From assembly GCF_905163445.1 (NCBI RefSeq), contig NC_053190.1, positions 13,828,501 through 13,892,500 on the forward strand: a stretch of 64,000 nt of DNA, read 5' to 3'. The position numbers were made by a program, and so were the translations under genes. Origin of the DNA: Pararge aegeria. Lineage: Eukaryota > Arthropoda > Insecta > Lepidoptera > Nymphalidae. The first letter of the stretch is position 1. Each line of letters begins with the position of its first letter. Positions 35,796 to 44,860 of this stretch are shown here, piece after piece. The notes beneath the pieces are model-generated. The model was not told the origin of the DNA. It did not search any database and saw only the letters and a list, made by a program, of their open reading frames with translations.

Positions 35796-38700
35796 GACTC
35801 TTCGGCTTCACGAGAATCTTGTGTGTCTAAATATCACTTACTTCTGCGATGAAGGAAACAAGGTGTGTGGAGTCGACTAATCTGCACTATACCCTTCTCA
35901 TTGTGGGAACTCAAACATCGAAGTTATCTATTCCATTTTACCTAAAATTACTAATGTTGTTGTCGGCCGATTACGAACCATCCGGTCGATTGTTGAGTAA
36001 CATTCAACGAACTATTGCGTTACCGTTACCACTTCTTCTACGCCATTGACCTTCCTTATGCGTGTTCTAGCAAAACCTTTGTGGCTTTAGTTCGTTAAAT
36101 CAACTTAAGAAATCCTAATCCTAACTATAACATTATAAATGCTAAATTGCAAATTTTTTGTTTGTCCTTTCTGATAAAACATACACCAACCGTGTACCTA
36201 CACGACTATTATTTTAGAATAGTTTCTCGAACAAACATTTCACTTCATACCATATAGCAGATGACAGTAATTATTTTATCTCTAATGTTCTAAGCGTTCA
36301 CTAAAATGTGTAAATGCGAAAAAGTTTGTGAGCAACATTCCGCCGGTGTAAAGTGAGTGTGACTGTTATTGGACACAATGCACTGGATACAATTATGGCT
36401 GAATGAGGATTCAGTATATATTTTCGAAAATCATACTAGTAGGTCAGTTTTCAGTATCGAAGTTTATACATAAATAACTAACCAGCCGATCGGTAACATT
36501 GTCCGATAGCATTTATATGTGACGAGCGGTAACGCAATAGAGCCAAGGTCTTGAGCAAAATGATCCATTATACTCCACTTCGCAGCCATTGATCGTTTGT
36601 GTTGCAATACGAGAACACATCCGCAGTTTGTATGTTCGTTGTTAGAAAATTGACACTGCTTTGTCCTTTGCATGTCCGATGACATGTTAACTAAGCTTCA
36701 TTGGGACAAAGACATGTGCATTGAAAACATTTACTTATGATGATTTTCAAAAAAGAGAAAGAAAATTATACAGTTTACCTCTAGCCTGTAAGGTTGGCTT
36801 AATTTATTTATTCATTTATTGTTATTTTACTAGAACGAACCAAGCCTAATTACACAAATTAAATTATATTATTAAATAAATTAATTTTAACACTATATAA
36901 ATAAAACAAATTTGAATACTTGACTAATTAAATTAACATTATTATGTCTAATGTCATAGATAAAATAAATGTGATTTGACTGCCTTTAAGCATAGTTATC
37001 AAAGTATATATTTTTAACCCGTGAAATATATTGGCATATATTTCACGGGTTAAAAATATCTTATGTCCAATGAGATGTAAGCTATCTCAGTACAATATTT
37101 CGCCAACATTGGTAAAGCTATGATGTCGTGCATAGATAACAAATGCTACTTATTACAAAATCCCTCAAAAATATTTTATGGGTAGCTCGAAGAGCCCGTA
37201 AAAATATCCTTCCCATATCCATCTCCTTAGCCTAGTGGTTAAGGCTCCGGCTTTCCTTTAGTGGAGACCGCGTTCGATCCCCGGCACGCACCACTGACTT
37301 TTCGGAGTTATGTGCGTTTTAATTCAAGCAATTTAAATATCACTTGCTTTAACGGTCAAAAACATCGCGAAGAAACCTGCATGCCTAAGAGTTTTCCATA
37401 ATGTTTTCAACGGTGTGGCCAGCGTGGTAGACTACGGCCTAAACCCTTGGCATTCTAAGAAGACACCCGTGCCATGTCGTGGGCTGGTAATGAGTCGATG
37501 ATGAAAATGATGATGATGATATCCATCTCCAGGATGCAAGTTATATACGTGCCAAATTTTATTACGATTGATTCCGTGGTTAAGTCAAACAAACAAATAA
37601 TCATATACCTTCTCATTCTGGCAGGAGACCCCTGTCTTGCATTGAGCTCATAAAGGGTTGGTTAAGACGATTATGATGATGACTATCTTATATTCCAAAA
37701 TGCGCCTATTCATAAGATTTGATTATGGGAATTTTTGGCCCACCTTATTTTTCCTGGAAAGATTCTTAATTTTTTATGTTTTTATTTCCAGGAATGGAAA
37801 ACGTTCTACATGATATCAGTAACGCTGATCTTCGCCGTGGCGATGGTGCTGCAAATTCCCCGGCTACAGGTGCCGTACCTCGTGAAGATGTGCGTGTTTA
37901 TAGGCTGGGCGGCGTACGGCGTTTTGCCCACGTTACACTGGACGTATGTCATGGGAGGCTTTGATAACCCCATGGTGCAGGTTAGTAATTATTCACAAGA
38001 TATATCTATAAGGTAGTTTGGTCAGTAGGAAGTTTCTACACAGACAGAACGACAAATTATATAAAGCATATTTTTGGGCATATATAGAGTTAACAATACA
38101 AATTATAAAATAGTTTTTACTATGTTGTTTCAGATATTCTTCCCAAGGGTGATAGGGATGTATGTCATCAGTGGGACTGCCTTTGCGATTTACGCCTTCA
38201 AGGTAATTTTACAAAATTATTTTTTAATTATAATTTATAATTATTATTATTAATATAAATTGATTTTACTTTTATGGTAAATTTTTTTCCTGGGCATCGA
38301 TTAAATCTTGTATGTAACTGTACGTACGTTAGCCTTTTTGACTCAGATTAACATTACGTAACAGTTGCATAAATAGCCATTAGAAATAAACTAGAACAAA
38401 AGAAGGAAGAAAGAAAATACATTTATTCCTATAATGTGTTACAAGCGGTGCAACTGACTGTCTGTCTGAAACCAGACAGAAACGGTTTTTAGCTCAGCAT
38501 ATGCCATGCATTATAAAGACATGCTTAGCGCTGATTTTCACCTGAGACCGTCGTTGTCGTTACAGCATGTAAAATAGAAAAATAAGTATATAATTAATAA
38601 TAAAAAGACAGCAGTAATAAAAGCAGCAAACATATTGTTTATCCGAAGAAAAAAAATCCTTACTAAAATTATAAATAGAAAAGTCAAAGTCAAAGTCAAA

Positions 38701-41219
38701 AATATCTTTATTCAAGTAGGCCCACAGGTGGCACTTTTGATGCGTACATAAGAACCACACGGTAGTGAGATGATGGCGATAACCACATTCGTAAACTTAA
38801 AACTAAAGCTACGAGGGTTCTAAACGCGTCCTGGTCTAAGAAGAAGCCCACAACAAACTTAGCCGGGTGTTTTTTTTTGTTATCACCATCTCACAATGTC
38901 ATTTTAAACTATTAGAAGAGCAACCTGGTTAGAGCAATAATTTACACCCAAGCTTTTTTATCGTTTACGTAGTCCTTTATACTATAATAGGACTTTTCTA
39001 TAAGCTTACGTTTAATACAAACTTTGAACTTTTTAAGAGACATCTCCAAGATGACAATTGGTAGTTTATTGTAGAATTGTATGCAATTTCCTTTAAACGA
39101 ATTATTAATTTTATGTAACCTAGTATATTGCACTGTAAGTTTATTCTTAAAAGTTTACCTGTCCCGCCTTAAGTTACTTGAAAGGACGGAGAATAACATA
39201 GGCTACTTTTTATCCCAGAAAAACAAACGATTACCACGGGATTTGTAAAAAGCCGTAATAAACGGATGATGGACGCGGACAACAGCTAGTTAGTTACTTA
39301 TAAATATTAAACGATAATCTCAGGATTGGGCTGGGATCTATTAATGAATGAATGATAGAATGAATGAATCTATTTTTATTGCACCACAAAAAGAAACTAA
39401 AAAGTATAACAGAACAACGTATACAATTTGGCGGCCTTATATATCATAGCGATTTTTTCCAGGCCAGTATTTAATGGCGGATAAAACAAATACAGAAAAT
39501 AGATAGTTGGTGCATATAGACACCCGTTAAAAAAATCATTACTTAAATAAATATACTCAAAACTTATACTAAATATATGTTGTATTAGTTTGTATAAATG
39601 TTGCTCATGTAAATACAAATAAATAAATATGTAACTACCAATATAAATATAATGTATATAAATGATATTTACTTAAAAAATCTATCTGGCCAAAAGCCAC
39701 TCTGCAATCTGTGCACAGTATCATAAGAATTTATATTTCTAGGTTTTTGCCTACGTTTACGCGGCTAAGTTTTAGTGAATCCAAATACAGCGTAGGAGGC
39801 GCCGGATTAGACAGGGGCCGGACTACCGGGGGTCCACTATAGTAGTAAATTTAATGATTCTTTTCTTTCCGCGAGTGTCATATGAGCCGACTAACGACTC
39901 TTTGCTACTCATCATCATCATCATTTCAACCAATTGACGTCGAATGCTGGACATAGGTATTTTGTAGCCAGTTCCACAATCCACGGTCCTGGGCCGCTTG
40001 CCTCCAGCGGCTCCCAGCGACTCGTCTGATGTCATCTGTCCACCTCGTTGGGGGCTTACCTGCGTTTACCATTGCGGGGTCGCAAATTTTAGCACCTTAA
40101 GACCCCAACGTCCATCGGTTCTCCGAGCTATGTGTCCTGCCTAGGGTTCATGATTTCTCGAGCTTTTAAATTTCTCGGGTCTCGAGAATTCTCGAGGCTA
40201 ATTTCTCGAGTCTTCTCGGGTTGTCGAGAAATTTACATTCACGTACGTTTTCTCATATTATTTGGTTCCAATAACGTCAACAAATTCAGTGGTTTTTCTC
40301 TCAAATAAAAGTATCAAATTAATCATAAAACTTTTATTGATTATATTCCAAAATATTAATCTTAATAAGCTAATTAACTTTTAAAAAAAAAATACAGAAA
40401 TTATATTATTTAAACTTATAATTATAATGACAGCACCATTTTTTGCTGGTTATTTAGAACTTATGAACAAAATTATCTTCTATTAAACTAAACAGAAAAT
40501 CAACATGAAATAAAACGTTAATATCTTAACTTATAATTAAATCACAATCACAGCACCATTTTTGGCTGGTTATTTAGAACTTACAAACAAAAATAGCTTC
40601 TATTAAACTAAACAAAAAAATCAACATGAAAGAAAACGTTAATATCTATAACGAAACATGATTTCTCGACTTTTCTCGAGCTTGATTTCCCGGGAACAAA
40701 GCCCAACGATTTCCCGGGAATTCTCGGCTCGAGAATTCCCGGGAATGAACCCTAGTCCTGCCCATTGCCACTTCAGCTTCGCGACTCTCTGAGCTATGTC
40801 GGTAACTCTAGTTCTTCTGCAGATCTCCTCATTTCTGAGAGATACTCCTAGCATCGTCCCGTTCTTATCTACCACCGACTGCGATCACCAACGCGTGGTG
40901 GTCCTTGAGTCCAGCAGTGGATTGTTGTAGGTACTAAAGATGAAAGCGGTTGCAAAGTTCAACGTGGTTTATTAGTATTCCGAAACGTGCAGGAGAACTC
41001 CAAAGCTCGTTCGAGAGAACCTGGAGCATAAATAACTATTCTTGTATCTTCCAGGTACCAGAGCGCTGGTTCCCGGGTAAGGTGGACTACATCGGACACT
41101 CCCACCAGTGGTGGCACGTGTTAGTGCTGGGCGCATTGTACTACTGGCACAACTCCGCCATGATCTACGTGCAATACCGTATGAACCATGGCTGTGCTAA
41201 CACCATGAGGATATTCTAG
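18841..41219 (+). CDS. PAQR3: PAQR3-like seven-transmembrane protein (7 exons)
   Basis: Progestin and adipoQ receptor family protein; the mammalian relative sits in the Golgi and restrains Raf/ERK signalling. Coding exons 18841-18912, 20230-20450, 21058-21214, 30696-30848, 37792-37980, 38134-38202 and 41055-41219 join in frame with GT/AG introns to 341 residues (human PAQR3 is about 311). Landmarks: cytosolic NPYIRDGYRKLLPTRLCWES, then NETMNIWTHIFGFF (104-117) leading into helix 1, SALYH (Ser156, His160), DLFGI (Asp177), TLHW, and C-terminal GHSHQWWH (His304, His308). Ser/His/Asp plus HxxxH is the family's zinc site. Seven hydrophobic spans can be drawn. Compared with other PAQRs, the VPERWFPGK motif before helix 7 fits PAQR3 best. 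The N-terminal 40 or so residues have no counterpart I recognise. Confidence 0.93.
19905..20080 (-). repeat. Family J repeat fragment in PAQR3 intron 1
   Basis: ACAGAGCTTATCTTGGGCAGTATTACTGCCATG...CTGCCAAGCAGCAT is a diverged match to the copies at 57550 and 50800. The related stretch 19620-19800 also looks repetitive but I cannot define its ends. Confidence 0.45.
20230..20450 (+). CDS. PAQR3: PAQR3 exon 2 (cytosolic N-terminal domain)
   Basis: Acceptor TTGTTACAG|CTG and donor GAGAG|GTAAGA give 73 codons plus two bases. A Lys/Asn-rich charged stretch is followed by the family motif AP-EYLQHNPYIRDGYR. Confidence 0.93.
20630..20765 (-). repeat. LINE 3'-end fragment, family H, in PAQR3 intron 2
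   Basis: AAGAAGAAGAAGAAACACTTTATTACA...ACAAAGGTGGCCTTATTGC...AATCTCTTACAGGCAACCT, a minus-strand LINE tail also seen at 46322-46455. Confidence 0.6.
21058..21214 (+). CDS. PAQR3: PAQR3 exon 3 (helix 1)
   Basis: Acceptor TTTCCAG|CGT and donor TTTCTC|GTAAGT. Encodes VFWWTNETMNIWTHIFGFF, the most characteristic PAQR motif, and the first hydrophobic span. The following intron (21215-30695) is 9.5 kb. Confidence 0.95.
21741..21929 (-). repeat. tRNA-derived SINE, family A
   Basis: Minus-strand copy with clear head GGCCGATTGTCGCAGTGGGC and B box GGTTCGATTCCC; the 3' end is truncated at GTAGCTTGTGTTA. Confidence 0.8.
22610..22815 (+). repeat. Interspersed repeat family I, plus-strand copy
   Basis: AGCCGTGGCTAGTTAC...GCCGCTAAGCGATTTAGC...AACAGGCTAGCCCGCTACCATCTTAGACTGCATCA...CAGGTGAGATTCAGTCACGGG. 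Shares these blocks with minus-strand copies at 56075-56290, 57355-57525 and 59765-59935. Confidence 0.65.
23576..23812 (-). repeat. SINE family B
   Basis: GTAGTCCACCACGTTGGCTAAGTGCGGATTGGCGGAC on this strand marks the body; tRNA-like head at 23770-23812 (ACTCTATCACCGCTT). Diverged. Confidence 0.72.
24885..25078 (-). repeat. SINE family B, diverged copy
   Basis: AGAATGAGAAGGGTTTAGGCAG...GATTGGTAGAC...AGCCGTAGTCGAAACCACTGGGTTATCAACGCTT. Old copy with several mismatches. Confidence 0.68.
25080..26695. other. PAQR3 intron 3 interior, mostly featureless
   Basis: AT-rich intron sequence with no coding match. A possible LINE tail (TCATCATTTCAACCGATTGAAGTC...) lies at about 26055-26110. Nothing else stands out. 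Confidence 0.4.
26699..26969 (-). mobile_element. TIR element family D, uninterrupted copy
   Basis: AGCAGCATAGCGTGGGCAGTAGAC at the left and GTCTCATGCCCACGGTAGCCATGCTG at the right form inverted ends. The interior includes CCCGGGGAAAGG and ATTCTAATTATACG (minus strand), and shows the site disrupted by a SINE in the 6.0 kb copy. Confidence 0.7.
26985..28800. other. PAQR3 intron 3, no feature supported
   Basis: Read on both strands: no exon-like block, no tRNA and no clear repeat family member. Contains short AT microsatellites around 27860-27890. Confidence 0.4.
28812..28946. mobile_element. hAT-type MITE with 8 bp target duplication, copy 1
   Basis: Ends CAGTGGCGTACAC and GTGCACGCCACTG; 135 bp; flanked on both sides by CAGTCAGT (28804-28811 and 28947-28954). 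An 8 bp duplication is the hAT hallmark. The interior contains CCAGGGTATGCATAAA and GCATAAAATGGAAAA, shared with the copy at 31592. Confidence 0.85.
29160..30690. other. PAQR3 intron 3, right end; no gene seen
   Basis: AT-rich. The open frames at 29671-29916 and 30377-30577 on the minus strand show no domain or splice support. Confidence 0.4.
30696..30848 (+). CDS. PAQR3: PAQR3 exon 4 (helices 2-3, metal-site His/Asp)
   Basis: Acceptor TTTACAG|GTA and donor CATCAT|GTAAGT give 51 codons. SALYHTFSC carries Ser156 and His160; YDLFGIALS carries Asp177. The codons are markedly GC-richer than the surrounding intron. Confidence 0.95.
31220..31262. repeat. Perfect 19 bp hairpin
   Basis: ATATAGTTAATAGATAGGC, five-base loop GTAGT, then the exact reverse complement. 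It lies in PAQR3 intron 4 next to a degenerate repeat. Confidence 0.85.
31360..31500 (+). repeat. Family J repeat fragment
   Basis: GATGGCCCACCTGGTGGTAAGTGG...GCATCACTTCACGGGGCACGCA...AGATGTTAAGCCTTATATGCC. Similar blocks occur, inverted, at 50790-51055 and 57650-57810. Confidence 0.5.
31517..31866 (+). repeat. tRNA-derived SINE, family A, split by a MITE
   Basis: The B box GGTTCGATTCCC starts the copy at about 31517. The body runs to 31591, is interrupted by the MITE at 31592-31734, resumes at 31743 and ends GGGGCTAGATGGCGATGTG near 31845. The A-box half is missing. Confidence 0.82.
31592..31734. mobile_element. hAT-type MITE with 8 bp target duplication, copy 2
   Basis: 143 bp, perfect 14 bp inverted ends (CAGTGGCGTGCACT / AGTGCACGCCACTG), flanked by TTTATATG at 31584-31591 and 31735-31742. 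Inserted inside a family A SINE. The intact ends and duplication suggest it is younger than the SINE. Confidence 0.9.
31974..32279 (+). mobile_element. TIR element family D, third copy
   Basis: CAGGGCTAGCACGCGCAGG at the left and CCTGCCCATGCTAGCAGTGCTG at the right; the interior shares TATCCCCCGATTAT and GAAGTTTACCCC with the 6.0 kb copy. A local expansion of TATATAAT-type repeats (about 31999-32045) enlarges the left end. Confidence 0.65.
32346..32735 (-). mobile_element. Non-autonomous Helitron
   Basis: On the minus strand the element begins TCTATATATATAAAAG after a flanking A and ends with the hairpin GCCCGGCAAAGCGGGC, then TGGGTACGCTAG followed by T. A 5' TC, a 3' hairpin plus CTRR and insertion between A and T define Helitrons. 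There is no Rep/helicase frame; the open frame within it is spurious. It lies in PAQR3 intron 4. Confidence 0.8.
32958..33017 (+). repeat. SINE family A, 5' head fragment
   Basis: GACGGCCTATTGGCGCAGTGG then GCGACCCTGCTTTCTGAGTCC. It has an intact A-box region and stops just after a damaged B box. Confidence 0.75.
33262..33470 (-). repeat. tRNA-like SINE, family C, copy 2
   Basis: Minus strand: GGTAGGAGAGCCGTAGCTAAATTGG (A box) and GGGGTTTGAACCTGCGACTC region with CTAGATGACGCTAAAG upstream, as in the copy at 370-605. A partial tail copy lies at 33540-33600. Confidence 0.65.
34330..34960 (+). repeat. LINE family H tail fragments flanking unique sequence
   Basis: Two short matches, GTCTGGAAGAGATTGCTAAAG (about 34340) and CAGGAAGCGATTGCTAAAG (about 34907). 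Between them, 34380-34640 is GC-richer (CGTCGTCGCCGCGCCGCCGC) with several ATCGAT-type sites; no gene recognised. Confidence 0.4.
35580..35680 (+). repeat. LINE 3'-end fragment
   Basis: TGGTGCAGCGAGGAGGAGCAAAG and AAGGCCTGTGGTCAGCATTGGGACA resemble the end of an RTE-type LINE; the simple repeat beyond may descend from its tail. Confidence 0.4.
35738..35794 (+). repeat. CA microsatellite
   Basis: Runs of (AC)n, 17 uninterrupted units at the right end, with CAGACGCAGACC at the left. Open frames across it encode only His-Thr repeats. Confidence 0.95.
35826..35925 (+). repeat. SINE family B fragment
   Basis: AATATCACTTACTTCTGCGATGAAGG...GGTGTGTGGAGTCGACTAATC...CCCTTCTCATTGTGG. Confidence 0.6.
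37008..37059. repeat. Perfect 24 bp hairpin, 4 bp loop
   Basis: ATATTTTTAACCCGTGAAATATAT, loop TGGC, then its exact reverse complement. In PAQR3 intron 4. No matching element elsewhere in the window. Confidence 0.9.
37224..37522 (+). repeat. SINE family B, full-length
   Basis: Head TCCTTAGCCTAGTGGTTAAGGC with B box CGTTCGATCCCC, body CTACGGCCTAAACCC, and tail GATGATGATGATAT. A second tail fragment follows at 37609-37684. About 270 bp upstream of PAQR3 exon 5. Confidence 0.82.
37792..37980 (+). CDS. PAQR3: PAQR3 exon 5 (helices 4-5)
   Basis: Acceptor TTTCCAG|GAA and donor GTGCAG|GTTAGT give 63 codons. Two hydrophobic spans and the motif GVLPTLHWTYVMGG, which parallels GVIPTLHW in vertebrate PAQR3. 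Confidence 0.95.
38134..38202 (+). CDS. PAQR3: PAQR3 exon 6 (helix 6)
   Basis: A 69-base exon between GTTTCAG| and TTCAAG|GTAATT, encoding IFFPRVIGMYVISGTAF then AIYAFK. The preceding intron is only 153 bases. Confidence 0.93.
38690..39170 (-). pseudogene. 5'-truncated LINE, family E (RT polyprotein C-terminus)
   Basis: Minus strand. The frame at 39133-38942 gives LHKINNSFKGNCIQFYNKLP and FKVCIKRKLIEKSYYSIKDY, the end of a Jockey/CR1-like reverse-transcriptase polyprotein. The 3' UTR runs to a repeated GTCAAAGTCAAAGTCAAA tail at 38693. A second copy of that 3' UTR is at 61924-62122. In PAQR3 intron 6. Confidence 0.75.
39178..39289 (+). mobile_element. Helitron-like 3' fragment
   Basis: GAATAACATAGGCTACTTTTTATCCC...GGATGATGGACGCGGACAACAGCTAG|T. 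Ends in CTAG before T, like the copy at 41222-41423. Confidence 0.55.
39345..39470 (-). repeat. LINE family H 3' fragment
   Basis: GAATGAATGATAGAATGAATG...TATTGCACCACAAAAAG...ATTTGGCGGCCTTA, the counterpart of the fragment at 8215. Confidence 0.55.
39905..40930 (-). pseudogene. RTE-type LINE 3' end, split by a hAT element
   Basis: Minus strand. 40875-40763 reads LRNEEICRRTRVTDIAQRVA then KLKWQWAG. After the hAT insertion the frame continues AGHIARRTDGRWG and, after a frameshift and stop, RWTDDIRRVAGSRWRQAAQDR, ending near a TCATCATCATCAT tail. This is the conserved C-terminus of an endonuclease/reverse transcriptase LINE. It is broken and not functional. Confidence 0.8.
40142..40754. mobile_element. 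hAT-type non-autonomous element with CTCGAG/CCCGGG-rich ends
   Basis: 613 bp, inverted ends TAGGGTTCAT, flanked by the 8 bp duplication GTCCTGCC (40134-40141 and 40755-40762). Both subterminal regions are dense in CTCGAG, TCTCGAGAA and CCCGGG palindromes. The AT-rich middle holds a direct duplication of about 115 bp (around 40415-40530 and 40530-40648: CAGCACCATTTTT..GCTGGTTATTTAGAAC). No transposase. Confidence 0.9.
41055..41219 (+). CDS. PAQR3: PAQR3 exon 7 (helix 7, HxxxH) and stop
   Basis: Acceptor CTTCCAG|GTA; 54 codons then TAG. Contains VPERWFPGK, YIGHSHQWWH (His304 and His308) and the last hydrophobic span, ending HGCANTMRIF. A Helitron-like repeat begins within about ten bases after the stop. 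Confidence 0.95.
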   Translation, partial: VPERWFPGKVDYIGHSHQWWHVLVLGALYYWHNSAMIYVQYRMNHGCANTMRIF

Positions 41220-41221
41220 GA

Positions 41222-41423
41222 ATCCCTACCGATATTATTAATGCGAAAGTGTCCTTCGTTTGTCCTTCCTAAATGTCCTAATTAAGCCGCCAAACAACTT
41301 GATTTCTGGCATAGAGTTAGTTAAAAGGACCGAGTGTAACATATACTTTCCCAAAAAAAACGGGTTTCCACGGAATTTGTAAAAAAACTATAAACGCGGA
41401 CGAAGAATGCGGGCAATAGCTAG
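41222..41423 (+). mobile_element. Helitron-like repeat in PAQR3 3' UTR
   Basis: ATATTATTAATGCGAAAGTGTC start, ATTTCTGGCATAGAG in the middle, and a 3' end AACGCGGACGAAGAATGCGGGCAATAGCTAG before T. The common form of this family has a CGCGGAC...GTCGCGG hairpin before CTAG; here the hairpin is partly decayed. Confidence 0.6.
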
Positions 41424-44400
41424 TAATTTTATATAGGCTAGTAATTAAATTAATTATTATGCTCTCTCGAAACGCCACGTCGTCCTATTAACAATGTAGG
41501 ATCTAAAATGATCTTCAAGACACTTATCTTTCAAGAAATTCTCTGTAACAGCCCGACGTTGTATCTTGACGTTTTCCAGCCCTTAAAGTTGTCGATCAGT
41601 AAATTAAACTTAAAGCCCGCATTGGAGAAGCGTGGTGGATCGATTTTTGAATTCCGTCTCCGATGAGTGATGTGGCATGTGACCATAGTTTGAGGATTAT
41701 GATGACGATAAAAATTGTTTCGAAGGATCATAAATTTTGGAATGGATTTCATCTCCTCATTAATTTCTATATTAATAATGATTGATAAATATCATAATGT
41801 AAGCATTATGATAATGCAATATATATAATTTAGTTTACTTATTTAAAAATATAAAGCAAAATTTCAGATTCTACGTTGTTGATAGTTCATGGCGAAATAT
41901 TCGGCCGTATTTCAATACGAGTTTGGGAGTTGTGTTTAAAATAGAATACTCTGAAATACTGGTCAAAACGTTTAAACATTACCTACTAAAGCATTCCAGA
42001 CTCTATATTGTCCAATTCAGCAACTTTGTCTACAAGTTTTGAACCGGTCGTCTTAAATTTGTCAGCGACAGTTGTACATCCGTCGCGAATTTTGTATGGA
42101 GATGACAGGTTTACAGCAATAAACAACGGTCACAAAAGTTACTGAATGGGAGCTAGAAAATAATTTGATGTAGTTCGATTTCAATTTTAAATACACTATG
42201 GGCCTGTTTCACAACCTCCTGATAGCCTTTAACAGCGCCATCTAGTTAGAATACTGAGAACCGAGGCAAAAACAGGTTTAAAGATATTTATACACCTGAC
42301 ATTGGCTTATCTGTATAAAGCCAGAACAAAGAAAAAAAAAAAAAAGACACACGGCGCTTACATGGAAACAAGAAATTAATAAGAGCAATATATAAGTGTC
42401 GATCGTAATACCTACTGTTTTACAAAAAGTAATTGTTTACTCATTTAATGTATTTAAATTTAACGTTTTCTCAATATTAGTATTGGAATTCTGTTAAATT
42501 TATTCATGAGTTAATGTTTATTGTGTGATTGTGAAACAGTAACTTTTGAAAATAGAGTAAAACTTTGGCCCTTAAAAATACGTTATTTACTGCTCTCTCA
42601 CTCTATATTCAGTTTATCACGGTCATTTAAATATAGAAAGAATAAATTTCATAGAAGTTCCTAATACGAGAATATACTGAAAACCGATGCATTGTTTGTT
42701 GTTGGGAATCCAAAAAAATGCACTATAAATGAAATGGACCAAAGTGATTTATGTCACAAAATAGATACATGACCAATGTTATTTAATGGTAAGTAAAGTC
42801 TTGCTCAATATAAGTAATTATATTATTATATTATAAATTGTTATGTTAAGTGTTTTTCTATTCTTGTTGGTCAAGTTACTCTTTTGCAATGGTGGTGTTA
42901 GATTGAAATGCCAATATAATTTCTAATGTAATGTCATCCTCTCGGCCTATGTATTTCGGCGAGCTAGGGAGTGCAGAGCTAGGAATATATTTTGGTTTTT
43001 TCAGTTATTAGGTTTCATAAGGTTTGGTTGACATTTTATTTCCCACATGTGACAATTTGTGGCTCACTTGTACAGATAACGCCAAATTATGACGAATTAC
43101 CGCTATTTGTGACCGTGTTAGAAATGTTACCTTTGTTATAATTTGAAATATGTACAAAAACATTTGTAAATTTTGTAGAACAAAGTAGTAGTACCAATAA
43201 AATGTTATTGGCGTATCGAACTGGACCATTTTAAACAATTTAAAAAATAATCGCTAACTTTTGACAGATTTCTTCTAACTCTACACTCCATTGTTAAAAT
43301 GTTGCGCCTTAAGTATAGATAAATATAAATATGAATATTAAAGTATGTTTTTAAATTAGTTAAACAATCAAGTTCGCTAAAATATATAAAAACTATTAAA
43401 AAAAAAAACAGATTTCCTCAAGAAAGTATGTTTTTGTTTTTGTTTTATCCGGTTGTCGTTCTATTCGATGGATAGAGTTTTAGGTATCCGGGAAATCTTA
43501 ACTCGAAGCGAATCTTCAAAAAAAATTATTATAAAGGTAAAATTTTGGAATGAGTTTTGTTACGATTCCATAGAAAAGTTAGTCTATATAAAAGAAATAA
43601 AAGTTGCACTCAAGTCGTATTGTATTTCGTAGAATTGTATTTCGTATTTATGCTCTTACAGATATTTTAAAACGAATTCCAAAATAACTATAATCTAAAA
43701 TAACTTAATTTTTTATTGTTTTGTTAAACGTACTTTAGTATAATAACTAATTTTATTCATAGATCTGATATTACTTATAGCATTTATTAATTATTTTGAT
43801 GTCTGTGATGTTTTTTTTTATATTTCTACTTTCTTACATGGGATAACAAATGGATTATCAATGATGAAAAATAAAATTCTTTTAAAAATGTTTCGTTTTT
43901 CTTAGATCAAAAATAAATAAATATCTTAAATTTAAGAAAACATATCTTCAAAGAAGACAAGACTTATAATAAAAAAATCGTTAACAGTGTAAAACCTCTA
44001 TATAATAAAATGGTTTTTCCTTTGGAGAGTCATTGCACCACCTACCATTGATTTAGTAGTTACTATGTACGAGCTATCTACCTATTTATTATACACCACT
44101 CTGGTCGAAATACTGGTTTCTTAACTCAGAGGAACACAGATTAGTGTATTTATATATTAATATTATGATCAAATAAACACAAACAACGAACAAGACACAA
44201 CGAACGAGTATACAAGCTACACATTTCGTGCTATGGATTGTAGTCTATGGTTGTATTTCTAAAAAAAAAAACCTATTTAACGCCATCTAGTGCTGAGTAG
44301 TAAAATTAATACAAACTTGAAACGTAGTACCTATACTCAGTAATAGATGGAACAAAGCGTTTAGAAACATTTTAGTTGGGTTGCAATAAAAAGCGGGAAA

Positions 44401-44860
44401 AATTTAATAATTTTCAAAATTTAGTAATAAATATTGCTAGTCTGAAATGCCTTAACTATTTAACTTCAATAATCTTGAAAATAGAAAGCAGGTCTGATTG
44501 GATGCACAGCTGATGTCGAAATCCTAATAGAGTAAGAAATATCAAAAATGAGGACTTTCTGATTCCTCCTTAAAAAATTGTTTCTTTATGTATGTAACAT
44601 GTTTTAAATTCCTACGTTATAAAACATTTTGTATATTCTATCCTATTATGTAATAATGTAACGAGGTATAAAAAGTCAGTGAGTTGTTACTGCTCTTAGC
44701 GATCAAAGCCGTACCCGTATAGGGTATGATTTTTTAGACCACACACATTTAATTAATTACTAAGCGATACGTTGGTTTTTAGGTGTACTTGCAACTTTTT
44801 GAACTTGACATCTTAATCTTATGCGATCATAATATTACGTTTTTTTTTATTTTTTAGAAA
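41424..44860. other. Downstream of PAQR3, no gene seen
   Basis: Probably includes the rest of the PAQR3 3' UTR; an AATAAA lies at 42641-42646 and others follow near 43196 and 43870, so the end is undetermined. Otherwise AT-rich. The open frames at 41531-41752 and 43008-43238 lack support. Confidence 0.4.

Noticed and set aside
35577..35880. Open frames across the CA repeat
   Set aside because: The His-Thr repeats are a translation of the microsatellite.
43008..43238. 76-residue minus-strand frame downstream of PAQR3
   Set aside because: Phe/Tyr/Ile-rich translation of AT-rich DNA with no motif or splice support.
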